A DNA stretch of 64,000 nt from Clostridiales bacterium (lineage in GTDB: Bacteria; Bacillota; Clostridia; Saccharofermentanales; Saccharofermentanaceae). Shown here in pieces: positions 34,557 through 43,973 of this stretch. The notes under the pieces were generated by a model. It did no database searches and had not been told where the DNA came from. It worked only from the letters and a program-made list of their open reading frames with translations. The position numbers and the translations under genes are program-made. The stretch lies in assembly GCA_017551865.1 (NCBI GenBank), contig JAFZKB010000002.1, positions 1-64,000 on the forward strand, read 5' to 3'. Positions within the stretch are counted from its first letter, which is position 1, and each line of letters begins with the position of its first letter.

Positions 34557-35630
34557 TCACTTCCGGCTTTTTTCAACGGCTTCCCACAATCCCTGGATAT
34601 AGACTGCGCCCAGTGCGCGGTCATAAAGACCGTAACCCGGGCGGGAGGTCTCCGACCAGATACGTCGTCCGTGGTCCGGACGGATGTATCCGTCAAAACC
34701 GTTCTCCTGAAGGGCAGCGATGATGGCGTACATGTCCAGGTCGCCCTCGGAAGAAAGGTGGGCACTCTCGTGGAAATCCTTTTCAGAGGTATGCTTGACG
34801 TTGCGCAGATGTACGAAAGGCACGCGTCCCAAGGCGGCAAATTCCTTCGCCATTGCCGGGATATCGTTCTCCGGATTGGCACCGAGACTTCCGGTACAGA
34901 GCGTAAGACCATTGCGCTTACTGTCGTTGAGCGCCAGATATTTTCTGATGGACTCTGCGGAGCAGACGACCTTCGGCAGACCGAAAAGCGGCCACGGCGG
35001 ATCGTCCGGGTGCACGCCGAAATCCAGATCATATTCCTCGGCATACGGCATAACGGCATCGAGGAAGTACGTGATGTTTTTGAAGTATTCTTCAGCAGAA
35101 ACATTATGGTAGAACTCGACATCCTTGGCCATTGCAGGGAATCTCTCCGGCTCCCATCCGGGAAGCGTCATGTCATGCGAACCGTCCATCATGGAAGCGA
35201 TAATGCGGTCGAGGGTCAGTCCGCTCGCGAAGGAATGCTCGTATGCCATGGCAAAAGAACCGTCCTTCAGCGGGAGTTCGAGATTGCTTCGAAACCAGTC
35301 CATGACCGGCATGAAGTTATAGCAGATGCACTTGACTCCGGCTTCGTGAAGATTCTTCATGGTGGTGATGTAGTTGGAGATGTATTCATCTCTGGAAGAA
35401 AGGCCCTTCTTAATATCCTCGTGGATATTCACACTCTCGATCACTTCCATCTCCAGACCGGCCGCATGGACCTGATCTCGAAGCGCGAAGATCGTCTCTC
35501 TGGGCCAGATCTCACCGGCGGGGATATCGGAGAACATCGTCGCGACACCGGAAACGCCCGGGATCTGACGGATCTGTTCCAATGTTACCGTATCATCGCC
35601 ATGCGGCCACCAACGAAACACCATCTTCAT
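34557..35630 (-). CDS. uxuA: Mannonate dehydratase
   Basis: 357 residues; converts D-mannonate to 2-keto-3-deoxygluconate in glucuronate breakdown. Family features include the opening 'MKMVFRWWPHGDDTVTLE', 'CYNFMPVMDW', 'FGVHPDDPPWPLFGLP' and the metal/substrate segment 'YIRPDHGRRIW'. GAGGCAATAACT precedes the ATG. The gene leads the uxuA-uxuB unit, with an operator over its promoter. Confidence 0.96.
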   Translation of the reverse strand: MKMVFRWWPHGDDTVTLEQIRQIPGVSGVATMFSDIPAGEIWPRETIFALRDQVHAAGLEMEVIESVNIHEDIKKGLSSRDEYISNYITTMKNLHEAGVKCICYNFMPVMDWFRSNLELPLKDGSFAMAYEHSFASGLTLDRIIASMMDGSHDMTLPGWEPERFPAMAKDVEFYHNVSAEEYFKNITYFLDAVMPYAEEYDLDFGVHPDDPPWPLFGLPKVVCSAESIRKYLALNDSKRNGLTLCTGSLGANPENDIPAMAKEFAALGRVPFVHLRNVKHTSEKDFHESAHLSSEGDLDMYAIIAALQENGFDGYIRPDHGRRIWSETSRPGYGLYDRALGAVYIQGLWEAVEKSRK

Positions 35631-35664
35631 AGTTATTGCCTCTTTTCCACATCAAACATAACCT

Positions 35665-35698
35665 GCAACTAGCATACTAGCAAACTAGAATAGTGTCA
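35665..35698 (-). promoter_or_regulatory. uxuA promoter with operator
   Basis: On the minus strand TTGACA (about 35698-35693), 17-bp spacer, TATGCT. The operator AACTAGCATACTAGCA (35667-35682, plus strand) covers the -10; a further ACTAG half-site lies in the spacer. Confidence 0.8.
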
Positions 35699-35749
35699 AG
35701 GTCGTTAGATTTTTATTTTTTCGTTTTTCCCAAAAGGGAAACGGCAGGA

Positions 35750-36124
35750 TCACATTTTGTCCGTGTCGTCTGTCTTCGGTCCCGGTCTTCTGCGGAACAT
35801 ATTGATGAGCCACGGGATCAGGATGATCCATCCGTAAGACCGGAAAGAAGAGGCGAAGCAGGAGAAAAGAAGCTCGCCTAAAGAGCACACGCCATTATAG
35901 TAATCATCGTAGTGCATGCCGACATAGCAAAGGCCCATGCATAGATTGGAGATCAGAAGGAAAATGGTCGAACGCACCAGCACCTCTCTTGGGAGCGGCT
36001 CCGGTTCGTCCTGTTTTTTCACTGCTTTGGTCGTGCAGCGTATTCCGATAAAGAGAAATACGATGGCGCCAATCAATGCGATCAGCATTCCGGTGGTACA
36101 GATGATAGATAGTGTTGTGCCCAT
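35750..36124 (-). CDS. Small membrane protein of unknown function
   Basis: 124 residues with three predicted TM helices (about 8-28, 50-68, 84-106) and a polar C-terminal tail 'RRRPGPKTDDTDKM'. GAGGTATTC precedes the ATG. It follows the YesL-like gene by 35 bp on the same strand, so the two probably share a transcript. No family recognised. Confidence 0.65.
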   Translation of the reverse strand: MGTTLSIICTTGMLIALIGAIVFLFIGIRCTTKAVKKQDEPEPLPREVLVRSTIFLLISNLCMGLCYVGMHYDDYYNGVCSLGELLFSCFASSFRSYGWIILIPWLINMFRRRPGPKTDDTDKM

Positions 36125-36159
36125 GAATACCTCAAAAAAGAAAAACGTACATTAATACT

Positions 36160-36909
36160 TTATTCCTCGAAACCCTCTTCGTCAACATCGGAAGGCTCGT
36201 TATCCTCGTCGTTTCCGTCGTCATCATTTTCGCTTTCGACGGCGTCTTCATCACCGTCCTCCGCGTACTTTTCAGGATGCTCACGCTTATCCTTGAGAAG
36301 CAGGGCATAATTGAAATCCCTCTCGCAAAGACGTCGGCAGAGATAGCAGCAGGTAAAAGGCACAAACAGGATCGACGGGATAAAGACGATCATGAGCGCC
36401 AGAGATAAGAGGATATAAAGCCACATGAGAAAGGTGTGGCTCGTATACATCGTCGAGAAAGTAAAGCTGTGGAAGATCGTATTTCTGACCGTGTTTTTGA
36501 ATCTCGCCAGATACGGGCAGACGAAAGGCACCGTGAAGAAAAGCGGAAGGATCAGAAGGATCGCCACACCGGTATAAAGCGACGGAAGGTGTACGCCGTT
36601 AAAGCCGAAAAGAGCGAAGCAGAGGTTAAAAGCGGTCACGCCGGCATAAAGGAGAAGGACGATCGTAACCGAGATGCCCTGCTTGAGGTTCTGTTTAAAG
36701 GAATGGAAGAAATCCTTCACAGGAGTGGCCGAATTCTTCTCGACTCTCTTATTGATCGCATAGTAAAGCGCCGTCGCCGAAGTACCGATCGTGACGATCG
36801 GAAGGCTCGTGACGAAAAAACAGAGGCTCAGGAGCATAACATCTCCCAGTTTGTCACCGAGAGAATACAGGCGGCTTTTGGAAACGCGGTCGTAAAATGA
36901 TTCTTCCAT
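36160..36909 (-). CDS. YesL-like membrane protein (DUF624)
   Basis: 249 residues. The YesL signature 'YSLGDKLGDVMLLSLCFF' and 'TIGTSATALYYAINKR' opens a membrane domain of about five to six TM helices, ending in an acidic tail of about 35 residues rich in Asp/Glu. YesL-type proteins occur beside LplB/YtcP sugar transporters in pectin-utilisation loci of Bacillus, fitting this setting; the role is not established. AAGGAG lies about 11 nt before the ATG. Confidence 0.85.
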   Translation of the reverse strand: MEESFYDRVSKSRLYSLGDKLGDVMLLSLCFFVTSLPIVTIGTSATALYYAINKRVEKNSATPVKDFFHSFKQNLKQGISVTIVLLLYAGVTAFNLCFALFGFNGVHLPSLYTGVAILLILPLFFTVPFVCPYLARFKNTVRNTIFHSFTFSTMYTSHTFLMWLYILLSLALMIVFIPSILFVPFTCCYLCRRLCERDFNYALLLKDKREHPEKYAEDGDEDAVESENDDDGNDEDNEPSDVDEEGFEE

Positions 36910-37089
36910 GCTTGGGATATCTCCTTTTCTCCAATATATTAGACGCTGAAAACAGGAAAAGCAAGAGTAAAAACGCCATCTGCCATTCTAGTGTTAAAGC
37001 TGTGGAAAAGCCGTCCCGATTGTGCTATCTTATAACCATCAAAGGGAAAAGCTCCGTGCTCGGAGGCCTTTTCGGAAACGGAAGAGAAC

Positions 37090-38619
37090 ATGATCGAACT
37101 TGCACCAATATTCGGAAATGGCATGATACTTCAGAGGGAACGCCCCGTCTCCATCTGGGGCAAAGACGACAGGGCAGGCTCTGTGTCTGTCCTTTTCGAG
37201 GGGAAAACATATACCGCACCTGTCACCGGCGGAAAATTCCTCATCACCCTTCCCGCCCATCCCGTGGCAAAAGATCTGTCCCTTCAAGTTCGCGGCAGTG
37301 AGACCATCGAGCTGACCGATGTCTGCTTCGGAGATGTATTCTATCTTGCCGGCCAGTCGAATATGGAGCTGCCGGTATCCCGAACTCTCGATGTGTCGAA
37401 AGAGGAAGTGGATGCCTCGGACTATCCCTACATCCGCCAGTACCGCGTTACCCCTCAATACAATATGGCCGAAGACGAGATCGCAGATCTTGCGAAGAAT
37501 CCCTGGACGGCGGCCGTTCCCGGCAGGATCGGCGAGATGAGCGCGGCCGGATTTTATTTTGCCAGGAGGATCTATGACGAAAAGCAGATCCCGATCGGAC
37601 TGGTGCTCGGTGCCCAGGGCGGATCCACGATCGAATCCTGGATGCCGGAAGAACTCCTTTCGAAGTTCGGCGACTATAAAGAGAAGATGGCTCCGTTCAT
37701 GGGAAAAGACGCTCTGAACGAGTATCTGAAGTTTCGCGACAGTTCCATCGCCTCCTGGAGAAACGCACTTTCTTCGGAAGATGATGAGAAGATGAATAAG
37801 GAGATTCCGGAGGATGCGACGGACTTTTCGGTTCCGGGCATGCTCCGAAAAGAAGACGGGACCGGCTTTATCGGGATCGTCTGGTTCTATAAGGAATTCA
37901 CACTGGAAGATGTGCCGTCTTCGGATGCCTTCCTTTATCTCGGTGATCTGATCGATGCGGATCAGACCTTTATCAACGGGACCCTCGTGGGGAGAACGGA
38001 GTATCGTTATCCTCCGCGTAAATATCCGTTCGACGGTTCGATCCTGCGCAAGGGAAGAAATCTCATCGCCGTGCGGCTGATCATCGAGACAGGGGACGGC
38101 GGCTTCGTCGCCGAGCATCCGTACTATGTAAGATCCGGCGATGAGAAGATCGAGCTTTCGGGTACGTGGAAGATGGCTTTTGGAAAAGAAGCGGCTTCTG
38201 CTGTTCCGGCATTTCTCATGGGACAGGAAGTCCCGACTTCACTTTATAAGACGTCCGTCCGCCCGCTGAAGGACTATTCTTTCCGCGGTCTTTTGTGGTA
38301 TCAGGGAGAAGCCAATTCTTCCGATCCGGAAAGATACAGTGAGAAGTTCTCCGCTATGATCAGAAACTGGCGGGATCTTTTCGGGCAGAAGCTTCCGCTG
38401 ATCTGTGTCGAGATGGCGGACTATACGGATCCCGTGACAGGAAAAACGCCTCCCGGCTGGGATCTGATTCAATCCCAGCAGAAAGAGGCGGAAAAAACTG
38501 TACCCGACTGCGCCGTAGTATCCGCGAAAGATCTGTCGACGCCCCTGGAGCTTCATCCCCAGCGCAAAAGCGAGCTGGGCGCGCGACTTGCTGAAGCGGC
38601 AAAGAAGATCTTCTATTAA
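37090..38619 (+). CDS. Sialate O-acetylesterase-type SGNH esterase
   Basis: 509 residues. 'YLAGQSNMELPV' (about 92-103) is the nucleophile block; 'GLVLGAQGGSTIESWMP', 'LLWYQGEANSSDPERY' and 'LELHPQRKSELG' supply the remaining oxyanion and Asp/His motifs; a beta-sandwich insert occupies about 240-380. No signal peptide, so it should act in the cytoplasm on imported acetylated oligosaccharides. In this locus acetylated xylan- or pectin-derived sugars are likelier than sialic acid. A CTCCG/CGGAG hairpin (37052-37065) lies in its leader. Confidence 0.86.
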   Translation: MIELAPIFGNGMILQRERPVSIWGKDDRAGSVSVLFEGKTYTAPVTGGKFLITLPAHPVAKDLSLQVRGSETIELTDVCFGDVFYLAGQSNMELPVSRTLDVSKEEVDASDYPYIRQYRVTPQYNMAEDEIADLAKNPWTAAVPGRIGEMSAAGFYFARRIYDEKQIPIGLVLGAQGGSTIESWMPEELLSKFGDYKEKMAPFMGKDALNEYLKFRDSSIASWRNALSSEDDEKMNKEIPEDATDFSVPGMLRKEDGTGFIGIVWFYKEFTLEDVPSSDAFLYLGDLIDADQTFINGTLVGRTEYRYPPRKYPFDGSILRKGRNLIAVRLIIETGDGGFVAEHPYYVRSGDEKIELSGTWKMAFGKEAASAVPAFLMGQEVPTSLYKTSVRPLKDYSFRGLLWYQGEANSSDPERYSEKFSAMIRNWRDLFGQKLPLICVEMADYTDPVTGKTPPGWDLIQSQQKEAEKTVPDCAVVSAKDLSTPLELHPQRKSELGARLAEAAKKIFY

Positions 38620-38621
38620 GA

Positions 38622-38822
38622 TCAGATATCCAGTTCGATCTCTTTATCGAGTTCTTCCGGACGGTATTTGCCGTTCTTCTTTCTCTGCTTGACGCATTCA
38701 GTCAGAAGATATTCGATCTGTCCGTTGACGGAACGGAAGTCGTCCTCGGCCCAGGATGCAATCGCATCGTAGAGTTTGGCCGAGAGGCGGAGAGGTATCT
38801 GTTTTTTCTCAGGGCCGGCCAT
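38622..38822 (-). CDS. Ribbon-helix-helix protein, Arc type
   Basis: 66 residues. 'KKQIPLRLSAKLYDAIASWA' forms the beta-strand and first helix of an Arc/MetJ-like fold, and 'RSVNGQIEYLLTECVKQR' the second. It overlaps the last base of the SPFH gene, so they are translated together. Small RHH proteins coupled to SPFH proteins are probably regulators or targeting partners; the role is inferred. It converges with the esterase gene, only 2 bp apart. Confidence 0.8.
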   Translation of the reverse strand: MAGPEKKQIPLRLSAKLYDAIASWAEDDFRSVNGQIEYLLTECVKQRKKNGKYRPEELDKEIELDI

Positions 38823-39877
38823 CAGTACAGGCTCCCGGAGTTAACGATCGGCTGCGCTTCCTTATTGCCGCACAGTACGACCAGAAGATTCGAAACCATT
38901 GCCGCCTTACGCTCTTCATCCAGTTCGACTGTTTTCTTCTCGGACAATCTGTCAAGCGCCATTTCTACCATTCCGACTGCACCATCGACGATCAGCTTTC
39001 TGGCATCGACGATCGCGGCAGCCTGCTGACGCTGGAGCATCGCTGCGGCGATCTCCGGAGCATAGGCGAGGTAGGTGATACGTGCATCTACGATCTGAAG
39101 TCCTGCATCGGAGACCTTGCTCTGGATCTCTTCCTTGATCCTTCTGGCAACGATCTCAGTGGATCCGCGGAGAGAACCGTCATCGGCTTCGCCGTCGCCG
39201 GTGGTATCGATGTTATCCGTGACATCGTACGGATAGACCTTTACGACATTACGTACGGCTGTGTCGCACTGCAGGGAGAGGTACTCCTTAAAGTTATCCA
39301 CATTGAAGACAGCCTTAGCCGTATCCTCGACTTTCCACATGACCGCGACCGCGATCTCGACCGGGTTACCGAGAACATCGTTGACCTTCTGCTTGCTGTT
39401 GGAAAGCGTCATGACCTTAAGAGAGATCTTGCGGGTGACCATCTCCATAGTCGTGTTTGCAGAAGCTCCGGTGCTTGCAGCAGCTGCAGCGGCCAGGAGA
39501 TTTCCCTTCTGGCTGACGTCACCGCTCTGGCCGAGATGTGTACCGGCGGCCGGGTTGAAGGCTGTGCAGAACGGGTTTACGAAGAAGAAGCCGTCGCCCT
39601 TCAGTGTGCCTACATATTTACCGAAAAGTGTCAGCACCAGTGCTTCGTTCGGCTTAAGTACCTTCAGTCCGCAGAGCGGGATCCAGCCGACGCAGAGGAA
39701 GACGATGCAGAGGATGAAAAGCCACATCGGACTTGGCGCGTCGTCGCTTCCGTTGATGGCGCAGCAGATGATGCCGGCAGTAGCGGCACATGTCAGGAGG
39801 ATATAAAGGAAAAGTACCAGTCCTCCGATCTTACGTCCCTTAAGGACTTTCTCAGTGATTTCATAATTCTCTTTCAT
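38822..39877 (-). CDS. SPFH (stomatin/flotillin-like) membrane protein
   Basis: 351 residues: two N-terminal TM helices (about 17-40 and 50-68) then an SPFH domain (about 70-300) with 'VLKPNEALVLTLFGKYVGT', 'NPVEIAVAVMWKVEDTAKA' and 'DAGLQIVDARITYLAYAPE'. Such proteins form membrane microdomain scaffolds. AAAGGCGG precedes ATG 39877. It forms a two-gene unit with the RHH protein. Confidence 0.92.
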   Translation of the reverse strand: MKENYEITEKVLKGRKIGGLVLFLYILLTCAATAGIICCAINGSDDAPSPMWLFILCIVFLCVGWIPLCGLKVLKPNEALVLTLFGKYVGTLKGDGFFFVNPFCTAFNPAAGTHLGQSGDVSQKGNLLAAAAAASTGASANTTMEMVTRKISLKVMTLSNSKQKVNDVLGNPVEIAVAVMWKVEDTAKAVFNVDNFKEYLSLQCDTAVRNVVKVYPYDVTDNIDTTGDGEADDGSLRGSTEIVARRIKEEIQSKVSDAGLQIVDARITYLAYAPEIAAAMLQRQQAAAIVDARKLIVDGAVGMVEMALDRLSEKKTVELDEERKAAMVSNLLVVLCGNKEAQPIVNSGSLY

Positions 39878-40002
39878 TTTTTCTTACCGCCTTTCGTTTA
39901 GGTGATATCGAAATGATATCATCGTGATCTCTTTTTGTCAAGAATTGGTGATTCCTTTGTGCATCCTGGCTAAAAACGGAGGCGAAAAAATCAAATCCGA
40001 CG

Positions 40003-40059
40003 TTGACATGCAACTAGTATGGTGGTATTCTGTCATCGTAAACAACTAGCATACAAGTG
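40003..40059 (+). promoter_or_regulatory. Promoter and two operators of the sugar ABC operon
   Basis: TTGACA (40003-40008), 17-bp spacer, TATTCT (40026-40031). An operator-like AACTAGTATGGTGGT (40012-40026) fills the spacer and a near-perfect copy AACTAGCATACAAGTG (40044-40059) lies just past the start point. Confidence 0.85.
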
Positions 40060-40209
40060 TGGAAGCAAGCACTGCACGGTAGTGATGAGATCCATAAGTC
40101 CTGTGGATCAGATCACAGAGCGAATCGCCTTATGACCTCCTGATGCCCGGCACCCCAATTGCTTCGCTTCCACGCACATGCTGGATGGCACATGAAGGAG
40201 TAGTGGGGT
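40060..40209 (+). other. Long leader of the ABC transporter operon
   Basis: About 150 nt between the operator and the first ATG. It contains small pairings such as ATCCATAAGTCC/GTGGAT, but I recognise no riboswitch family. GAAGGAG lies about 13 nt before the ATG, with GTGGGG nearer. Confidence 0.4.
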
Positions 40210-41163
40210 ATGAGTACAAACAGCATTAACCGGGAATGGGTTCCTGCGAAAAAGAAGCACCGTTTCAGAAGACATATCGGACAGTACTGGCAGATCTATC
40301 TGATGCTCCTGGTACCGATCGTTTACTATATCGTTTTCCGTTATCTTCCGATGTTTGGAAATATCATCGCTTTCCGTAAATACAAGGCCGGCGGTTCGAT
40401 CTTCGGTTCTCAGAACAGTGGTCTGAAGTACTTTAGGCAGTTTATCGGAGATAAGTCTTTCTGGAGAGCTTTCAAAAATACGCTTATCCTGAATTTCACG
40501 TATCTTCTTTTCCGATTCCCACTGACGCTGATCTTCGCTCTTCTTATAAACGAGATCAGAAATCTTCACTGGAAGAAATTCGTGCAGACAGTATCGTATC
40601 TTCCGCACTTTATCTCCATGGTTATCGTCTGTGGTGTCATCAAAGAACTCCTCGGAACGACAGGTCCGATCAATAACGTCATCGTTTCCATGGGCGGAAG
40701 GCCGGAGCAGTTTCTGTCGATCGCCAAATACTTCGTACCGATCTTCACGATCTCCGGTATCTGGCAGAGCATGGGCTGGGGCACGATCCTCTATCTTGCC
40801 GCAATGTCCAACATCAACCCTTCGCTTTATGAAGCAGCCGCGGTCGATGGTGCCGGACATTTCCAGAGAGTATGGCACATCACACTTCCGTCGATCATGC
40901 CGACGATCACCACACTTCTTATCCTGGATATCGGCGGCCTTGTCGGATCGGGCGGAGCTTTTGAAAAAGTATTCCTGCTTTATAACCCGATGATCTATTC
41001 CTCGGCAGATATCGTATCCACATACGTATACCGGATGGGTCTCGGTTCCGGTAACTACAGCTACGCGACGGCAGTAGGTCTTTTCGAAGGTCTTATAAAT
41101 CTCATACTGCTTACGACGGCGAACTTTCTGTCGAAAAAACTGACGCAGAGCAGTTTGTTCTAA
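40210..41163 (+). CDS. Sugar ABC transporter permease, LplB type
   Basis: 317 residues with six TM helices and the binding-protein-dependent permease loop 'EAAAVDGAGHFQRVWHITLP' (about 216-235), which contacts the ATPase. The N-terminus 'YWQIYLMLLVPIVYYIVF' and 'MFGNIIAFRKYK' are typical of LplB/YtcQ-system permeases for oligosaccharides. First gene of the operon. No ATPase gene is nearby, as is usual for this class, which borrows a shared MsmK-like ATPase. Confidence 0.94.
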   Translation: MSTNSINREWVPAKKKHRFRRHIGQYWQIYLMLLVPIVYYIVFRYLPMFGNIIAFRKYKAGGSIFGSQNSGLKYFRQFIGDKSFWRAFKNTLILNFTYLLFRFPLTLIFALLINEIRNLHWKKFVQTVSYLPHFISMVIVCGVIKELLGTTGPINNVIVSMGGRPEQFLSIAKYFVPIFTISGIWQSMGWGTILYLAAMSNINPSLYEAAAVDGAGHFQRVWHITLPSIMPTITTLLILDIGGLVGSGGAFEKVFLLYNPMIYSSADIVSTYVYRMGLGSGNYSYATAVGLFEGLINLILLTTANFLSKKLTQSSLF

Positions 41164-41176
41164 GGAGGACGATGAG

Positions 41177-42031
41177 ATGAAACTGAAAGAAAACACAGGC
41201 TATAAAGTCTTCCTGGTAGTAAATACCATAATTATGATCCTGATCTCGGTGGCGACACTGTTCCCGTTCGTGTACCTCGTCGCCCAGTCCCTTTCTTCGG
41301 AAAAAGAGATCATCGCCGGAAACGTTACCCTAATCCCGAAGGGTATTAATTTAAAGACATATATATATGTAATAACAGAGGGCGAATTTATAAAGTATTA
41401 TAAGAACACGATCCTCTATACCGTAGTCGGTACTACGCTCTCGCTGGCCTTCTCCTCTATGCTGGCCTACCCGCTTTCGAAAAAGGAACTGAAAGCGACG
41501 AAGATCCTGACACCTTTCGTCATCTTTACGATGTACTTCGGCGGCGGCATGATCCCGAACTACATTCTCGTGGTCAAGCTCGGACTGAATAACACCATGG
41601 CTGCCTTCATCCTCCCGATGATGATCAGCACTTACTACGTCCTCCTGATGAAGTCCTTCTTCGCCAGTACGCCGAAGGATCTCGAGGAAGCAGGTGAACT
41701 TGACGGCCTCAATAAATTCGGTGTGTTCATGCGGATCGTCCTTCCTTTAAGTAAACCGATCATTGCGACGATGACTCTTTTCTATGCAGTCATGTATTGG
41801 AACAACTGGTTCCAGGCATTCCTGTATCTGCGAAAAGATAAGTGGCCGGTCGCTTATTACCTTCAGAACATCATCCGCGGTGCGGGTGCCAACGATGCCG
41901 ACGCGCAGCAGGTGGCAACGAATATCCGCTCCTGTTCCATGGTGCTCACGGCACTTCCGATCATCTGTGTATATCCGTTTATCCAGAAGTATTACGTGCA
42001 GGGCATGATGCTCGGCGGCGTAAAAGAATAA
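41177..42031 (+). CDS. Sugar ABC transporter permease, YtcP type
   Basis: 284 residues, six TM helices, with the coupling loop 'DLEEAGELDGLNKFGVFMRIVLP' region (EAA motif) and C-terminal 'VYPFIQKYYVQGMMLGGVKE', the ending typical of YtcP/LplC-type carbohydrate permeases. GGAGG lies 8 nt before ATG 41177. It pairs with the preceding permease. Confidence 0.95.
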   Translation: MKLKENTGYKVFLVVNTIIMILISVATLFPFVYLVAQSLSSEKEIIAGNVTLIPKGINLKTYIYVITEGEFIKYYKNTILYTVVGTTLSLAFSSMLAYPLSKKELKATKILTPFVIFTMYFGGGMIPNYILVVKLGLNNTMAAFILPMMISTYYVLLMKSFFASTPKDLEEAGELDGLNKFGVFMRIVLPLSKPIIATMTLFYAVMYWNNWFQAFLYLRKDKWPVAYYLQNIIRGAGANDADAQQVATNIRSCSMVLTALPIICVYPFIQKYYVQGMMLGGVKE

Positions 42032-42119
42032 CTTATCGAATGTTACCGTGTGTGCCGGGGTCGGAGCCGGTGGGCGCGGAGCAGAAATAATGAATGAAAC
42101 GAGATTGAGGAGGAAAACA

Positions 42120-43865
42120 ATGAAAAGTAAAATTGTTAGTCTTTCGCTGGTAGCTTCGATGCTGCTGGCAACGGCGGGTTGTACTACAAAAGAGACAACG
42201 GTCGGTTCGACAACGACCGCACCGGACAAGATCGACACAAGTGCAACTGAGACCGAACAACCGTCCCTCGGCTATGAATTCGGACTTGGAAAAACATTCC
42301 ATGCGGATCAGCCGACGACCTACAGCATGTTCTTCAGTGACGCAAACTGGTATTCCATGCAGCCGACCTGGAAGACGGAGGGTATTTTCAAGAAGATCGA
42401 AGATATCACAAACGTTCATCTTGATCTGATCTCCTTCGACTCCAACGACTACATGAAGAATGTTACCCTGAACATTTCTGCCGGTGAGTCTGCGTACATC
42501 ATTCCGAAGATCTACGACGAGAGTGCTTTCGTAGATGGCGGCGCGATCGTTCCGATCTCTGACTGGGTCGAGTACATGCCGAACTACTGCGAATTCTATA
42601 ACACCTATGACATGGCTCCGGATATCCGTACCATCACAAGAAGCAACGGTAAGTACTATCGTCTGCCGGGTATGCTGGAGCAGTGCCTCCTGAACTACAC
42701 CTTCGTTATCCGTCAGGATATCTTCAAGGCAGCCGGCGTAGATGTAGAATCTATGGAAGCTACATGGACATGGGAAGATCTTCTCGAAGCACTTAAGAAA
42801 GTTAAGGCTTACATGGTCTCCCAGGGCATGTGCAAAGAAACAGATTATATCTGGTCTGACCTGTGGTGCGGAAGCGAGAGCGGTCAGAGCAGCGGCGGTA
42901 ACCTCCTGAAGGTCATGGGTATCACCTATGATGTAAACGCAGGATGGGCTATCGCAGATGGTATCCGTTATGACCAGGCGAAGGACGAATGGTACTTCAG
43001 CCCGACATCCGATAACTACAAGGAATTCCTTGCTATGGCTGCCCGTTTCGTAAACGAGGGCATCCTCGATCCGGGTACTTTCAACCAGGATGACGATACA
43101 GCGACCAACCAGTTCTATAACGGCAAGACCGTTATCATGAGCGTAAACCAGAGCCAGTACGCGAACTATGTCAAGAAGTGCGAAGAAGTTCTCGGTGCCG
43201 GCAACTTCGAACTGTACGCCACGATCCCGCCGAGATCCAAGCTCTATAACTATTCCACAGCCGGCGATGTCCGTCTGGAGAATGGTGTCATGATCTCCCA
43301 GAAGGCGCTGGACGAACTCGGAAAAGACGGCTTCATCGAGATGCTGCGTTTCGTTGACTGGCTGTTCTACTCTCCGGAAGCTTACACCCTCTATAAGTGG
43401 GGCGTAGAAGGCGAGACCTTCAAGTACGCTGAAGATGGATCAAAGGTACTGCTCGATGGTTACTGCTGCAGCGGCCTCGGTATCAACGGCAAGGATGGCG
43501 ACATCGATATCCGTAAGCAGTGGGGTTATGCCGGCGGTAACTTCTGGTACGGCCACACCTTAGCGGAAATGACAGATAACTACATTCCGGAAGTTAAGCA
43601 CTTCGTAGACTCCAACTTTAACAACCGTGAAAAGCCGGCGATCGCTCCGGGTATTGCTCCGAACGACGATCAGAATGAGCAGATGACGCTGATCGCTACA
43701 CCTCTCATCGACGAAGTCAACGCATGGACACTCTGGTTCGTGACCGGACAGAAGGATGTGGAGAAAGACTGGGACGAGTACGTCAAGGTCTGCCAGGAGA
43801 AGAGATGTCAGGAACTCGTAGATCTTTATAACTCGATCTATAAGGGAGCTGCCAAGTCCTCCTGA
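42120..43865 (+). CDS. Sugar ABC transporter substrate-binding lipoprotein, LplA type
   Basis: 581 residues. Signal peptide and lipobox 'ATAGC' (Cys about 21), then a family-1 extracellular solute-binding domain of the large LplA class. ATG 42120 is supported by GAGGAGG 6 nt upstream; a longer reading to 42048 has no signal peptide. Aromatic-rich segments such as 'YHRLP'-like 'YRLPGMLEQ' fit oligosaccharide binding. With the two permeases it completes the importer; the operator suggests a glucuronate-containing oligosaccharide as ligand. A strong terminator follows. Confidence 0.92.
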   Translation: MKSKIVSLSLVASMLLATAGCTTKETTVGSTTTAPDKIDTSATETEQPSLGYEFGLGKTFHADQPTTYSMFFSDANWYSMQPTWKTEGIFKKIEDITNVHLDLISFDSNDYMKNVTLNISAGESAYIIPKIYDESAFVDGGAIVPISDWVEYMPNYCEFYNTYDMAPDIRTITRSNGKYYRLPGMLEQCLLNYTFVIRQDIFKAAGVDVESMEATWTWEDLLEALKKVKAYMVSQGMCKETDYIWSDLWCGSESGQSSGGNLLKVMGITYDVNAGWAIADGIRYDQAKDEWYFSPTSDNYKEFLAMAARFVNEGILDPGTFNQDDDTATNQFYNGKTVIMSVNQSQYANYVKKCEEVLGAGNFELYATIPPRSKLYNYSTAGDVRLENGVMISQKALDELGKDGFIEMLRFVDWLFYSPEAYTLYKWGVEGETFKYAEDGSKVLLDGYCCSGLGINGKDGDIDIRKQWGYAGGNFWYGHTLAEMTDNYIPEVKHFVDSNFNNREKPAIAPGIAPNDDQNEQMTLIATPLIDEVNAWTLWFVTGQKDVEKDWDEYVKVCQEKRCQELVDLYNSIYKGAAKSS

Positions 43866-43899
43866 TCAGTAAAAAAACAGAGTCAAAAATCTCTTTTTG

Positions 43900-43930
43900 G
43901 GAGCTATCGCATGCCGATAGCTCCTTTTTT
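43900..43930 (+). terminator. Terminator of the sugar ABC operon
   Basis: A 10-bp stem GGAGCTATCG (43900-43909) and CGATAGCTCC (43915-43924) with loop CATGC and a run of six T. Confidence 0.93.
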
Positions 43931-43973
43931 ACAAAATTTACTGAAATTTTCTTCATTTTTTTCTAAAAAACAA

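Noticed and set aside
38619..38622. Missing terminator between convergent genes (also at 51431-51434)
   Set aside because: Two-base gaps between convergent genes occur in compact genomes; overlapping 3' ends are likely and nothing further is indicated.
40060..40209. Riboswitch in the ABC operon leader
   Set aside because: No known aptamer core or terminator/antiterminator pair could be recognised.
42048..42119. N-terminal extension of the sugar-binding lipoprotein
   Set aside because: The extension has no signal peptide, while ATG 42120 has GAGGAGG upstream and starts a perfect lipoprotein leader.
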